Positions 1 to 8,354 of a stretch of 64,000 nt of DNA are shown here, one piece after another; position 1 is the stretch's first letter, and each line of letters begins with the position of its first letter. Under the pieces are notes generated by a model that saw only the letters and a program-made list of their open reading frames with translations, made no database searches and had not been told where the DNA came from. Origin of the DNA: Proteiniphilum propionicum (GTDB lineage: Bacteria; Bacteroidota; Bacteroidia; Bacteroidales; Dysgonomonadaceae). The DNA lies in NCBI RefSeq assembly GCF_022267555.1, contig NZ_CP073586.1, positions 2,832,501 through 2,896,500 of the forward strand, in the 5' to 3' direction. The position numbers and the translations under genes were made by a program.

Positions 1-148
1 AAACAGGTTGATTGCCCTGAACCCTTTCAACGGTAGAAAACTGGAATAGATGATCTTCATATTTACCCTGTTTTGTACATTATCACAGGTCTATCCTCTT
101 TTTAGAACCTTTCTTAATACCAAAGGTAAAAACATTCCGTAATTTTTG

Positions 149-156
149 TAACTTTG
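149..156 (+). promoter_or_regulatory. Bacteroidetes -7 element of ahcY
   Basis: TAACTTTG matches the TAnnTTTG element of the main Bacteroidetes sigma factor and lies 36 bp before the ahcY start. I see no clear -33 TTTG at 19-21 bp upstream. The first 148 bases of the window show no gene I can support. Confidence 0.55.
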
Positions 157-192
157 CATCCTTAAAAATTGATAAATCAAAGATGAACTGAT

Positions 193-1611
193 ATGAATAA
201 TAATTATTCCCCCGATCTTCCGTATAAAGTGGCGGATATTAATCTAGCTGATTTTGGAAGGAAAGAGATAGATATTGCTGAGCATGAGATGCCCGGCTTA
301 ATGTCGATACGTAAAAAATATGCATCGGAAAAACCGTTGAAGGGCGCTCGTGTGACAGGTTCGCTGCATATGACCATTCAGACTGCTGTACTAATTGAGA
401 CTCTGGTAGAGTTGGGTGCTGATGTGCGTTGGGCCAGCTGCAATATCTTTTCCACCCAGGATCATGCCGCTGCAGCAATTGCAGCAGCGGGAGTTCCAGT
501 GTTTGCATGGAAAGGTGAAACACTGGAGGAGTACTGGTGGTGCACGGAGATGGCATTGCGTTTCCCTGGCGGCAAGGGACCTAACCTGATTGTTGATGAT
601 GGTGGGGATGCATCACTTTTGGTACATATGGGATATAGGGCCGAAAATGATTCCTCCACTATAGACAGGAAAGGAGCCAATCGTGAAGAGCAGGCTATCC
701 TCGATACCTTGAACCGGATTCTGAAAGAGGACAACCAGCGTTGGCACAAGACTGTGGCTGAGATGAAGGGAATCTCCGAGGAGACCACTACCGGAGTGCA
801 CCGGCTTTACCAGATGATGGAAAGAGGTGAACTGCTGGTTCCAGCCATTAATGTAAACGACTCGGTTACCAAGTCGAAGTTCGACAACCTTTATGGTTGC
901 CGCGAATCGCTTGCCGACGGTATTAAAAGGGCTACCGATGTGATGATTGCCGGCAAGGTTGTTGTTGTACTCGGATATGGGGATGTGGGAAAGGGATGTG
1001 CCCACTCAATGCGTTCATACGGCGCAAGAGTGATTGTAACCGAAATAGATCCTATCTGTGCATTACAGGCCGCTATGGAGGGGTTTGAAGTGACCACCAT
1101 GGAGGAAGCTGTAAAAGAAGGTAATATTTTTGTAACCACTACCGGTAACCGTGATGTGGTGACCATTGAACATATGCTGCAGATGAAGGATCAGGCTATT
1201 GTATGCAACATAGGTCATTTTGATAATGAGATTCAGGTTGACAAGTTGGTTAATTACCCGGGAATTGTACATCTGAATATTAAACCACAAGTGGATAAAT
1301 ACACTTTTCCTGCAGGTAATTCACTGTTCCTGCTTGCCGAAGGCCGTCTGGTTAATTTAGGATGCGCCACCGGCCATCCTTCTTTTGTGATGAGCAACTC
1401 GTTCTCTAACCAGACTCTTGCACAAATGGACCTCTGGAAGAATAATTACGAAACGGGTGTATATCGCTTGCCTAAGCATCTTGATGAAGAGGTAGCGAGG
1501 CTGCATCTGGAACGGATAGGCGTGAAACTTACTACACTTACACAGGAGCAGGCCAAATATATTGGAGTGCATTTGGAAGGTCCCTATAAACCGGAACATT
1601 ACAGGTACTGA
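193..1611 (+). CDS. ahcY: Adenosylhomocysteinase (S-adenosyl-L-homocysteine hydrolase)
   Basis: This cytosolic NAD-dependent enzyme splits S-adenosylhomocysteine into adenosine and homocysteine, clearing the product inhibitor of methyltransferases and feeding the methionine cycle. The 472 residues are full length for the bacterial form. The NAD-binding Rossmann motif GYGDVGKG lies at residues 261-268, the substrate-domain segment around [11 protein letters not shown] at about 222-232, and the C-terminus ends PYKPEHYRY as is usual for the family. The ATG at 193 fits the family N-terminus and a TAACTTTG promoter element upstream. It stands alone, with tRNA-Lys 139 bp downstream. Identification is secure from motif content and length. 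Confidence 0.97.
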   Translation: MNNNYSPDLPYKVADINLADFGRKEIDIAEHEMPGLMSIRKKYASEKPLKGARVTGSLHMTIQTAVLIETLVELGADVRWASCNIFSTQDHAAAAIAAAGVPVFAWKGETLEEYWWCTEMALRFPGGKGPNLIVDDGGDASLLVHMGYRAENDSSTIDRKGANREEQAILDTLNRILKEDNQRWHKTVAEMKGISEETTTGVHRLYQMMERGELLVPAINVNDSVTKSKFDNLYGCRESLADGIKRATDVMIAGKVVVVLGYGDVGKGCAHSMRSYGARVIVTEIDPICALQAAMEGFEVTTMEEAVKEGNIFVTTTGNRDVVTIEHMLQMKDQAIVCNIGHFDNEIQVDKLVNYPGIVHLNIKPQVDKYTFPAGNSLFLLAEGRLVNLGCATGHPSFVMSNSFSNQTLAQMDLWKNNYETGVYRLPKHLDEEVARLHLERIGVKLTTLTQEQAKYIGVHLEGPYKPEHYRY

Positions 1612-1614
1612 TAC

Positions 1615-1643
1615 GCGCCATTAATATTTTGAATATAAGGCGC
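1615..1643 (+). terminator. Possible hairpin after ahcY
   Basis: GCGCC (1615-1619) pairs with GGCGC (1639-1643) and the loop contains AATATT/AATAT that can extend the stem. No T-run follows, so this is a weak terminator candidate only. Confidence 0.3.
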
Positions 1644-1689
1644 ATAGCCGTATGTGTGCAAAATAAACCGTTTTTTATTGCATTAACAG

Positions 1690-1720
1690 TTGGAAAATTA
1701 AAATAAAGATTTTATCTTTG
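1690..1720 (+). promoter_or_regulatory. tRNA-Lys promoter
   Basis: TTG at 1690-1692 and TATCTTTG at 1713-1720 are separated by 20 bp, a good fit to the Bacteroidetes TTG/TAnnTTTG promoter. The tRNA begins 31 bp downstream. Confidence 0.6.
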
Positions 1721-1750
1721 CACTCGCTTTTGCAAGAAAGCATTTAGGCT

Positions 1751-1823
1751 GATTCGCTAGCTCAGCAGGTAGAGCACATCCCTTTTAAGGATGGGGTCCT
1801 GGGTTCGAGCCCCAGGCGGATCA
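1751..1823 (+). tRNA. tRNA-Lys (anticodon TTT)
   Basis: A 73-base cloverleaf folds completely. The acceptor stem GATTCGC pairs with GCGGATC, the D arm is GCTC/GAGC, the anticodon stem CATCC/GGATG encloses loop CTTTTAA, and the T arm CTGGG/CCCAG encloses TTCGAGC. The anticodon TTT reads lysine AAA/AAG. CCA is not encoded, as is common in Bacteroidetes. A terminator follows within 10 bp. Confidence 0.95.
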
Positions 1824-1829
1824 CTGCGC

Positions 1830-1857
1830 AACCCGCCATCAAAGCGGGTTTTTCTTT
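1830..1857 (+). terminator. Rho-independent terminator after tRNA-Lys
   Basis: AACCCGC (1830-1836) pairs with GCGGGTT (1844-1850) around a seven-base loop and is followed by TTTCTTT. Confidence 0.85.
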
Positions 1858-2055
1858 GTTTAAGCCGATTGTAAGCCATTTAAACAGTTCCTCATTTAGT
1901 CGTTATTAGTCCAAAATAGTGCTATTTTTGTATCAAACACCCAAACGGTACAAAAATATTAAGATTATGAATAAAGGGAAGTCCAGACTATCAATGATAG
2001 TTGGGATTTTTTCGTTTTTGGGGTAAAAGCAGAAAATAGCTATTTTAGGCATATT
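1858..2055. other. Intergenic stretch after tRNA-Lys, no gene supported
   Basis: This stretch between the tRNA terminator and the HTH scrap holds only very short open frames, for example a 19-codon frame from the ATG at 1967. Its position directly behind a tRNA and next to an excisionase-like fragment suggests decayed integrase-proximal sequence. I found no duplicate of the tRNA 3' end within the window, so no attachment-site pair can be claimed. Confidence 0.3.
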
Positions 2056-2163
2056 TCACAGGTACAGATCGTGGAGCTGTTTGATATCGGAGGCCTTATA
2101 AAGAATCTTATCGTCTAATTTGATAAATGACAGTTTTCCCGTTTCCCAATAATCTTCAGGAGC
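2056..2163 (-). pseudogene. Scrap of an excisionase-like HTH protein
   Basis: Read on the minus strand, this frame runs from just after an in-frame stop (2164-2166) to a stop at 2056-2058. It encodes about 35 residues including EDYWETGKLSFIKLDDKILY followed by KASDIKQLHDLYL. That pattern (short helix, GKL-I-KL, then YKxSDI) is what I expect at the C-terminal end of the MerR/excisionase-type helix-turn-helix proteins carried by Bacteroidetes integrative elements. There is no start codon and the N-terminal half is missing, so I call it a remnant. A 43-codon plus-strand frame at 2127-2258 overlaps it and the end of the kinase gene; I cannot tell whether it is real. Confidence 0.4.
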
Positions 2164-2218
2164 TCAACGAATACTACCAGACCAAAATCCGGGAGAAAGA
2201 ATCGGGAAAAGCCAATTT

Positions 2219-3514
2219 TCAAAACCTTATTACAAATCTCGTCAATCCATCGGGATAAGTGCGTAGCGAGTATTGGCAATTATGCTGCGATAGAACTTCA
2301 CGAATGAAAAGCAGTCCGATTCCTTGTCCAGAAGGTTTACTCGAAAAAAACGGATTAAATAGCTTATTTTCAATATCCTTACTTATGCCTTTGCCATTAT
2401 CGGCAATTTCGAGTGAGTTAGATTCGGCATCGGTTTTAATAATAATTTCGCCGTCTTTATCGATACTTTCGACTGAGTTTTTGATAATATTTAGCAATGC
2501 TTGTTCAAAAAGCGACGCATCCAATTGCAACGGTTGTAGGTTTCTGTCGGGATGAAGAGTGAGTTTTATGTTTCGATTATGGCACATAACTTCCATAAAT
2601 CGGGTCATTGATTGGATTAAACCGTTCAAATCGGTTGGAACAAGCTCCGCTTTGGGTATTTTTACCACATCGGCAAAGTTGGTGATAAAATGGCTCATGC
2701 TATAACAACGCTCCACACAAACCTGCATGGTTTGTAGCAAATCTTGAGTTTTGGCGATGTCTTCCAGTTCCTTTCCAACGGTATCGAGCGTGGAAGTGAT
2801 GCCGGCCGTGGTGTTATTCACTTCGTGCGAAATCATACGGATGACTTTTTCATAAGCCTTTTTCTCGGCACGCCGCACTTCTTCCGTAAGACTTTCGAGA
2901 AGATAGAAAGGGCGCGGGAAACCACGGTCGATAAACGATTCCAGTGTGCACTTGTACACTGCACCGTCGTTCAGGCTGATGGTTCGGGTTTCGTGCATCG
3001 GGATGCGGGTAAGGTCGATGAGGACATCGGTTTTCACGTCCGACAGAGTGCGTCCTTTTACGTCTTCCGGACGCTTTATTCCCATTATTTTTAGAGCAGC
3101 GGGATTGAGTTCTGCTATCCGATGGTCGTAATCTAGCACAATAACACCCATGGGTGATGCCTTAATGAGCAAATCGAGAAATTCGTTTTGCTCCCGGAGC
3201 CTGAGTCGCTCGTTTTTCAACTGCTCCATCATTTTGTTGAAAATTTCCACCACGCGGTCGGCTTCAAGCTGACCTACTTTACGCAGGCGTGAACTGAAAT
3301 CCTGCTCGCGCAACAAATCCATACCGCTACCGATATTTTGCAACGGACGAACCGTTTTTCCGTAGAAAAAAAAGAGATAAGAGAGCGTGCCCAATATTAT
3401 CACTTCAACGGCAACTGCTTTCCATGAAAAGCTGCTCAGCGTTTCGTAAAAAGTAACCCCGAAAATCAGAAGCAATAGAATTGCCAAAATATAGAAATAG
3501 CCACGTAGCTTCAT
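2219..3514 (-). CDS. NtrB-like sensor histidine kinase
   Basis: An inner-membrane kinase predicted to phosphorylate the NtrC-type regulator encoded just upstream at 3582-4937. Two N-terminal membrane helices cover residues 5-22 and 32-51 with a very short periplasmic loop. A HAMP-like stretch at 52-105 follows, then a PAS domain at about 110-210. The phosphoacceptor is His230 in RMISHEVNNT. The ATPase domain has N-box NIIKNSVES (342-350), G1 box ADNGKGIS (371-378) and G2 box SGQGIGL (395-401). Length 431 fits small NtrB-like Bacteroidetes kinases. The HEVNN form of the H-box is typical of kinases paired with sigma54 activators. The gap from the regulator is 67 bp and the pair is probably cotranscribed. 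Confidence 0.9.
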   Translation of the reverse strand: MKLRGYFYILAILLLLIFGVTFYETLSSFSWKAVAVEVIILGTLSYLFFFYGKTVRPLQNIGSGMDLLREQDFSSRLRKVGQLEADRVVEIFNKMMEQLKNERLRLREQNEFLDLLIKASPMGVIVLDYDHRIAELNPAALKIMGIKRPEDVKGRTLSDVKTDVLIDLTRIPMHETRTISLNDGAVYKCTLESFIDRGFPRPFYLLESLTEEVRRAEKKAYEKVIRMISHEVNNTTAGITSTLDTVGKELEDIAKTQDLLQTMQVCVERCYSMSHFITNFADVVKIPKAELVPTDLNGLIQSMTRFMEVMCHNRNIKLTLHPDRNLQPLQLDASLFEQALLNIIKNSVESIDKDGEIIIKTDAESNSLEIADNGKGISKDIENKLFNPFFSSKPSGQGIGLLFIREVLSQHNCQYSLRTYPDGLTRFVIRF

Positions 3515-3581
3515 TTTAATTTACGATTTTAGATTTACGATGTACGAATTAGCCCAATCTCCAAATCCACCAGTCACACCA

Positions 3582-4937
3582 TCACAACCCATATTTCTCC
3601 ATTCTTCGATACAATGCCGCGCGACTTATTCCAAGTGTACGCGCCACTTTCGACAGATTTCCGCCACATTGCTCCATAGCTTGCAAAATGGATTGCATTT
3701 CCATTTCTTCCAGCGTTAAACCAAGGGGAATTGTTTGCAGCGAATTTGAAAGCACCGCATCGTCTTGCAGCTGAATATCGGCAGCATCAATCATCGATTT
3801 ACCGCTTACGAGGATAGTACGGTCTATAAGATTCTTTAACTCGCGGATATTGCCCCGAAAAGGCATTTTCTCCAGCAATTCGAAAGCTGCCGACGTGAAC
3901 TCGACTTTTGACAGACGATTTTGCAACGACTGCCGGTCGGCAAAAAATTGCGCCAAGAGCGGAATATCTTCGGTTCGCTCGCGAAGCGCCGGCAAATGTA
4001 TCTGGATGAGATTGATGCGGTAAAAGAGGTCTTCGCGAAACGTTTTTTCATGAACCATTTTCGCTAAATCGGCATTGGTGGCGCTTAACACACGCACATC
4101 AACCTTGCGCGGAAGGCTATCACCCAACACCTCGAAGGTTTGGTCTTGTAACACGCGCAACAGTTTCACTTGACAAGCCTTGTCCAATTCGCCAATCTCA
4201 TCGAGAAAAATGGTGCCGTTATCGGCCAATTCAAAACGTCCGGTGCGGTCGGTATGAGCATCAGTGAAAGCGCCTTTTTTATGTCCGAACATTTCACTTT
4301 CAAACAAACTTTGCGATACGCCGCCCAAATTTACTTTCACGAAACGACTGCTTCGGCGTGCGCTGTTTTTGTGAATAGCCTCCGCAATAAGTTCTTTTCC
4401 TGTTCCGGTTTCGCCCGTGATTAGCACCGAAGCGTTTGTATCGGCAATCCGGGCAACGGTGGAAAGCACGTTCAGCATTGAATCGGATTTGCCGATAATT
4501 GCTGAAAAATCGTACATAGAGTCAAGTTCTTTACGTGTTTTAGGCACATCGTCAAGCACCGATTTCTTGCATCCCAAATCGAGCGCGGTTTCTACCGATT
4601 TCAGCAGTTGGCGGTTGTTCCATGGTTTCGTCATAAAATCGAACGCTCCCAGCTGCATCCCTTTCACAGCCAATGCTATGGAGCCCCACGCCGTGATAAG
4701 TATAACGGGAATACCGGGACAAAAAACCTGCATTTTCTGCAGCAAATCCAATCCTTCATCGCCTTTGGTGGTCAGTGAAAAGTTCATATCCATCAGCATC
4801 ACATCGGGCGTGGTATGGCGTACGAAAGCCAGAGCGGCTTCAGGTGAGGCCACACAATGGAATTCGTGTCCCGCACGTTTCAGCAAAAGCGAAAGCGAAG
4901 ATCGGACGGCAGCATCGTCATCAATAATGAGAATCAT
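3582..4937 (-). CDS. NtrC-family sigma54-dependent response regulator
   Basis: A cytoplasmic enhancer-binding protein. The receiver domain spans residues 1-120 with phosphoacceptor Asp50 (VMLMD). The AAA+ domain spans about 145-375 with Walker A GETGTGKE (175-182), sigma54-contact loop GAFTDA (222-227) and Walker B IFLDE (243-247). The Fis-type HTH at about 425-451 contains GGNLSKVARTLGISRAALYR. The contact loop is GAFTDA rather than the textbook GAFTGA. Length 451 is standard. Its genomic partners are the kinase at 2219-3514 and, past hipBA, the efflux operon, whose first gene carries a sigma54-type promoter with dyad upstream sites at 20542-20577. I infer that this protein binds there. Confidence 0.95.
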   Translation of the reverse strand: MILIIDDDAAVRSSLSLLLKRAGHEFHCVASPEAALAFVRHTTPDVMLMDMNFSLTTKGDEGLDLLQKMQVFCPGIPVILITAWGSIALAVKGMQLGAFDFMTKPWNNRQLLKSVETALDLGCKKSVLDDVPKTRKELDSMYDFSAIIGKSDSMLNVLSTVARIADTNASVLITGETGTGKELIAEAIHKNSARRSSRFVKVNLGGVSQSLFESEMFGHKKGAFTDAHTDRTGRFELADNGTIFLDEIGELDKACQVKLLRVLQDQTFEVLGDSLPRKVDVRVLSATNADLAKMVHEKTFREDLFYRINLIQIHLPALRERTEDIPLLAQFFADRQSLQNRLSKVEFTSAAFELLEKMPFRGNIRELKNLIDRTILVSGKSMIDAADIQLQDDAVLSNSLQTIPLGLTLEEMEMQSILQAMEQCGGNLSKVARTLGISRAALYRRMEKYGL

Positions 4938-5188
4938 AGTTGTTTTTTTAGCGTCAAGTATTCCGAAACGACTTTGCGTTCAAAAAATGGGATGATACAC
5001 TTTTAACATAGTCCGCTCCCTATCTTGTGCCTGACTTTCGGCAAACAGGGGGTGGCTTGTAAGGGGTTGCCAAACAATACCTAAAAGTAAGTGTCAAAAT
5101 TACAAATAATAATCGAAAAAAGTATGGTTTGTCATTCAAAAATACCTATCTTTATAATTATTCATATAATATCACTTAGTGCTTATTT
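4938..5188. other. Divergent intergenic region between ntrC-like gene and hipB
   Basis: It must hold the leftward promoter of the regulator and the rightward promoter of hipB. TATCTTTA at 5147-5154, 35 bp before hipB, is a near match to a TAnnTTTG -7 element. TTTCGGCAAACAGG and GGGTTGCCAAACAA (about 5036-5092) look like loosely repeated GGCAAAC/GCCAAAC words. I see no sigma54 element here. Confidence 0.3.
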
Positions 5189-5518
5189 ATGCGTAGTTTT
5201 GATAATATATTATCAGTTATTGACCGAAATGCCGACACAATATTAAAAAACATATCGGCAAAAGTGAAAGTCAGAAGATTGGAAATGAACCTTACGCAAG
5301 AAGGACTTGCTTCACGTGCGGGCATCAGCTACGGTACGTATCGTCGTTTTGAAACTTCGGGTGACATATCGTTACGAAATCTTGTTATGGTGGCGATGGC
5401 GCTAAACTCTGTTGACGATTTCGACAAACTCTTTCCCGAGCCTACCTACCGAAGTATCAGTGATTTAAGCGAACGCAATATAATTTCCACCCGAAAAAGA
5501 GGCAAAAGAAATGAATAA
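5189..5518 (+). CDS. hipB: HipB-like antitoxin, XRE-family HTH
   Basis: A small DNA-binding antitoxin expected to neutralise the adjacent HipA kinase and repress the pair. The XRE helix-turn-helix spans about residues 28-80, with RRLEMNLTQEGLASRAGISY followed by GTYRRFETSGDIS as recognition region. The basic tail TRKRGKRNE ends inside the hipA start: the hipA ATG at 5511 overlaps the last codons by 8 bp, the usual sign of translational coupling. At 109 residues it is slightly longer than E. coli HipB. The pair lies on the plus strand between the minus-strand regulator and efflux genes, so it looks like a separate inserted module. Confidence 0.85.
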   Translation: MRSFDNILSVIDRNADTILKNISAKVKVRRLEMNLTQEGLASRAGISYGTYRRFETSGDISLRNLVMVAMALNSVDDFDKLFPEPTYRSISDLSERNIISTRKRGKRNE

Positions 5519-6619
5519 TACCTCATCCATCGTATCCGTCTTCTGGAATCAACGCTTGGTCGGACAATTGGCACTGACACCCGAAGGACGCTGCGCTTTT
5601 GAATACAATCCAGCATTTGTTTCGAAGGGAACGTCCATATCGCCATTTTTTTGCCGTTGCGTCAAGAATTGTTTCTCGCTAAAGTAACTCCCTTCCCGGG
5701 CGGATTCGGCGTGTTCGACGACAGTCTTCCCGATGGTTGGGGACAATTACTTCTTGACCGCTACCTGCATTCAGTAGGTGTTGATGTACGCCGATTGACC
5801 CTCTTGCAGCGTTTATCGCTCGTGGGTTCCAACGGGCGGGGAGCATTGGAATACGTGCCCGACAAATCGGTTTTTGCCGAATATCCAGATTCGGATTTAC
5901 ACGTAATTTCTAAAGAAATACGAGAAATGCTTTCCGGCAACGACGACAAAAACAGTCTTGAGGAGCTTTATGTTCGTGGCGGTTCACCCGGTGGCGCCCG
6001 CCCAAAAATCTTCTATTGTCACGACGGAAAGGAGTGGCTCGTGAAATTTCGGGCAAGTAATGACCCTGCAAATATGGTAGAAACAGAATACCGCTATTCG
6101 CTTTTGGCGAGAAAATGCGGTATCGAGATGCCCGAAACACGTCTCTTTGAAAACAAATACTTTGGCGTAGAACGATTCGACCGCACACTTGCGGGTCAAA
6201 AAATTCACGTTCATAGTGATGCCGGAATGCTTCACGCCGATTACCGCATTCCGAGTCTGGATTATATCGATTTGCTCAAACTTTGCCGCTACATCACTTC
6301 CGATATGGAAGAGGTGAAAAAGTTATTTCGCCAAATGGTTTTCAATGTTGTAATCGAAAACAAGGACGATCACGCAAAAAACTTCGCCTTTGTATATTCA
6401 GACAACCGTTGGAAGTTATCGCCCGCTTATGATTTACTGCCATCTGACGGATTTAACGGTTTTCATACCACAACCGTAAACGGCAACGGTTTGCCTACGG
6501 CCGACGATATGCTGGTTGCCGGAAAAGAGGTGGATTTGAGCGTTTCGGTCTGCAAACAGATAATTGAAGAAGTGACGGATATTTGTGGTAATATCGCAAC
6601 GTCAGATGTTCTATCGTAA
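5511..6619 (+). pseudogene. hipA: HipA-like Ser/Thr kinase toxin, frameshifted at a T7 tract
   Basis: The family phosphorylates aminoacyl-tRNA synthetases such as GltX and induces dormancy. The first frame starts at ATG 5511 and gives the N-terminal strand region (VSVFWNQRLVGQLALTPEGR, then FEYNPAF, then SPFF). It then hits TTTTTTT (5646-5652), after which the family sequence continues in the -1 frame as LPLRQELFLAKVTPFPGGFG. Read in the first frame it stops at 5685. The downstream part carries GSPGGARPK, a lysine in VKFRAS, the catalytic loop NKDDHAKNF and the metal-binding SPAYDLLPS. The rejoined protein would be about 369 residues, somewhat short of 430-440 for E. coli HipA. One missing T, a -1 slip or transcriptional slippage would restore it; a sequencing error is also possible. 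Confidence 0.8.
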
Positions 6620-6640
6620 AATTTCATTTCAGTCTTATTT

Positions 6641-6675
6641 AACGCAACAGTCATTACGGTAATGTGTGTCGCGTT
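6641..6675. terminator. Hairpin between convergent hipA and tolC-like genes
   Basis: AACGC (6641-6645) pairs with GCGTT (6671-6675), and inside it CATTAC pairs with GTAATG around a single G. The place between convergent genes suits a bidirectional terminator, but no T-run follows. Confidence 0.35.
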
Positions 6676-6741
6676 AGCGAAGATATTTGTAAATTCAAAA
6701 TAAGCAAAGAATAGGGATATTTTTATCCATACATAACATTC

Positions 6742-8295
6742 TTAACGATTTACCAATTTTTCGAACTCGGCATCCAAGTCCGTTTCTTTTTCAAAATCGT
6801 ACAACGTAAGGCTGCGCAACTGATAGAGATAGTACCAGTACAAATGCATTTCCGAAACATATTTTGCCCGGGCATTGTCCTTTGAGAGCTGCGCGTCGTT
6901 GAGATCGAGGGTATTGATTTTACCGATCATAAACGATTCTACCGAAGTCTTGTACCGCTGTTGCGCTATTTCGTCGGCCTCGCGGGCGATGCGCAACTGT
7001 TCCGTCTGGTTGTTGTATTGCTCCACCAACAGGAAAATATCTTGATTGAAATTCATCTGCTCCTGTTTCAACCGGCTGGCAATCACTTCCCGGTTGGATT
7101 CCGCCACTTTCACGCGTCCCCGCCGCTTTCCCCAGTCGAGAATGGGGATTTTTACGCCCACCTGCACTATCTGGTAGTCCATCAGAATTTGGTATGCCGA
7201 TTTAAAATACTGTTCTTGTCCGGTATAGCCAACCGATGCGAAAAGGTCTATTTCGCGTTGTGCGCCTTTTGCTTGTGCCACTTCATAGTCGGCTTCCAGT
7301 TGACGATGACGGATATTTTGAGCGAATGGGTTGTTTTCCTGTGCTTTAGCAAGTACATCCTGGTAATTTATAACGGGATAATTAAGCATTTCGGGAATTA
7401 TTGGATCGATACTGTCCGATTCGCTTAATCCCAAAAACGAGCGCAGACGGAACATCGCACCGTTGAGTGACGATTGTTCCTTGGTAAGGTTCGATGCAGC
7501 TTTCAGTGCCGATAGTTTCAATTGTAGCAATTCGTTTTCCGATATTTGCCCCATTTGCCGCCGTGCTTGTGCGATTTCAAAAATGCGGTCGGCATTCTCC
7601 TTGTTTTGCATAGCAATGTTCAAGTTTTCTTTAGCCAGCAGTAACTGAAAGTAATACATAATAGCTCTGAGTGTTACCGTCTCTACATTTTCCAGGTAAG
7701 CTGCTTGCGCTTCCTTGTATCGAATGGGTTCGATACGTCGTTTCCATTTCATGTTGTTGACGGCAAATATCGGCTGTGAGAGTGTTACACCTACCGGAAC
7801 GGTCATATAATAACGGTTTGCACCAGCCGTGTTGAGCGGATCGACAAATTGCATCGATGTGTTTACCGATAATTTCCCGCCCGTAAACCAGATGTTTTGG
7901 TCGATAGAAACATTACCTGTTACTCGTAACGAGTTGTTTCGTACGTATTTGTATGTCCCGTCTTCGGATTGATATAAGTTGTAGCTTTTTCGATAATCGG
8001 GCAACGTGGCGCTAAAATTAACTTCAGGCAGCAGGTCGGCACGATACGTGCGGTATTCCCAATACGATGTTTTAAGCTGATTGAGCGCCACGGCAGCATC
8101 TACCGATTGCAAACGCGCCAGTTCAATGGCTTCGGGAAGCGTCAGCGTTTGTTGCGCCGATGCTCCCGTTGCCATGATGAACACAAAAAGTAGAGTTATT
8201 AAGTATTTGGGATTTGCTATCTGGAATTTGGTATTTTCCCTAAATCCAAAAATCTGAAATATCTTTTGAGTACTATGAATAATTGTTGAGTGCAT
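6742..8295 (-). CDS. TolC-family outer-membrane efflux protein
   Basis: The outer-membrane exit duct of the efflux system encoded upstream on the same strand. The mature protein starts near QQTLTLPEAIELARLQSVDA, the usual first helix of OEP-family proteins. Two long coiled-coil helical repeats cover roughly residues 190-280 and 400-490, and QVGVKIPILDWGKRRGRVKVAES is the conserved membrane-barrel strand with a D-WG motif. A signal peptide (LITLLFVFIMATGASA) ends near residue 48, but the 30 residues before it, from the ATG at 8295, look like translated noncoding AT-rich repeats. The start is therefore uncertain and may lie further in. The last gene of the operon, 59 bp after a permease gene. 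Typical length is about 430-480, which also argues for a later start. Confidence 0.9.
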   Translation of the reverse strand: MHSTIIHSTQKIFQIFGFRENTKFQIANPKYLITLLFVFIMATGASAQQTLTLPEAIELARLQSVDAAVALNQLKTSYWEYRTYRADLLPEVNFSATLPDYRKSYNLYQSEDGTYKYVRNNSLRVTGNVSIDQNIWFTGGKLSVNTSMQFVDPLNTAGANRYYMTVPVGVTLSQPIFAVNNMKWKRRIEPIRYKEAQAAYLENVETVTLRAIMYYFQLLLAKENLNIAMQNKENADRIFEIAQARRQMGQISENELLQLKLSALKAASNLTKEQSSLNGAMFRLRSFLGLSESDSIDPIIPEMLNYPVINYQDVLAKAQENNPFAQNIRHRQLEADYEVAQAKGAQREIDLFASVGYTGQEQYFKSAYQILMDYQIVQVGVKIPILDWGKRRGRVKVAESNREVIASRLKQEQMNFNQDIFLLVEQYNNQTEQLRIAREADEIAQQRYKTSVESFMIGKINTLDLNDAQLSKDNARAKYVSEMHLYWYYLYQLRSLTLYDFEKETDLDAEFEKLVNR

Positions 8296-8354
8296 AATTT
8301 ATCTTTTTATTTTTTATTTTTTATTTGGTATTGTAGAGATTTAGCACATCACTA

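Noticed and set aside
1751-1823. Second copy of the tRNA-Lys 3' end as a right attachment site
   Set aside because: I looked for the TTCGAGCCCCAGGC segment further right in the window and did not see it, so no intact integrated element is claimed.
5009-5092. A sigma54 promoter before the ntrC-like gene or hipB
   Set aside because: TGGC and TTGC words occur but not at the required spacing; the usual TAnnTTTG-type element before hipB is a better explanation.
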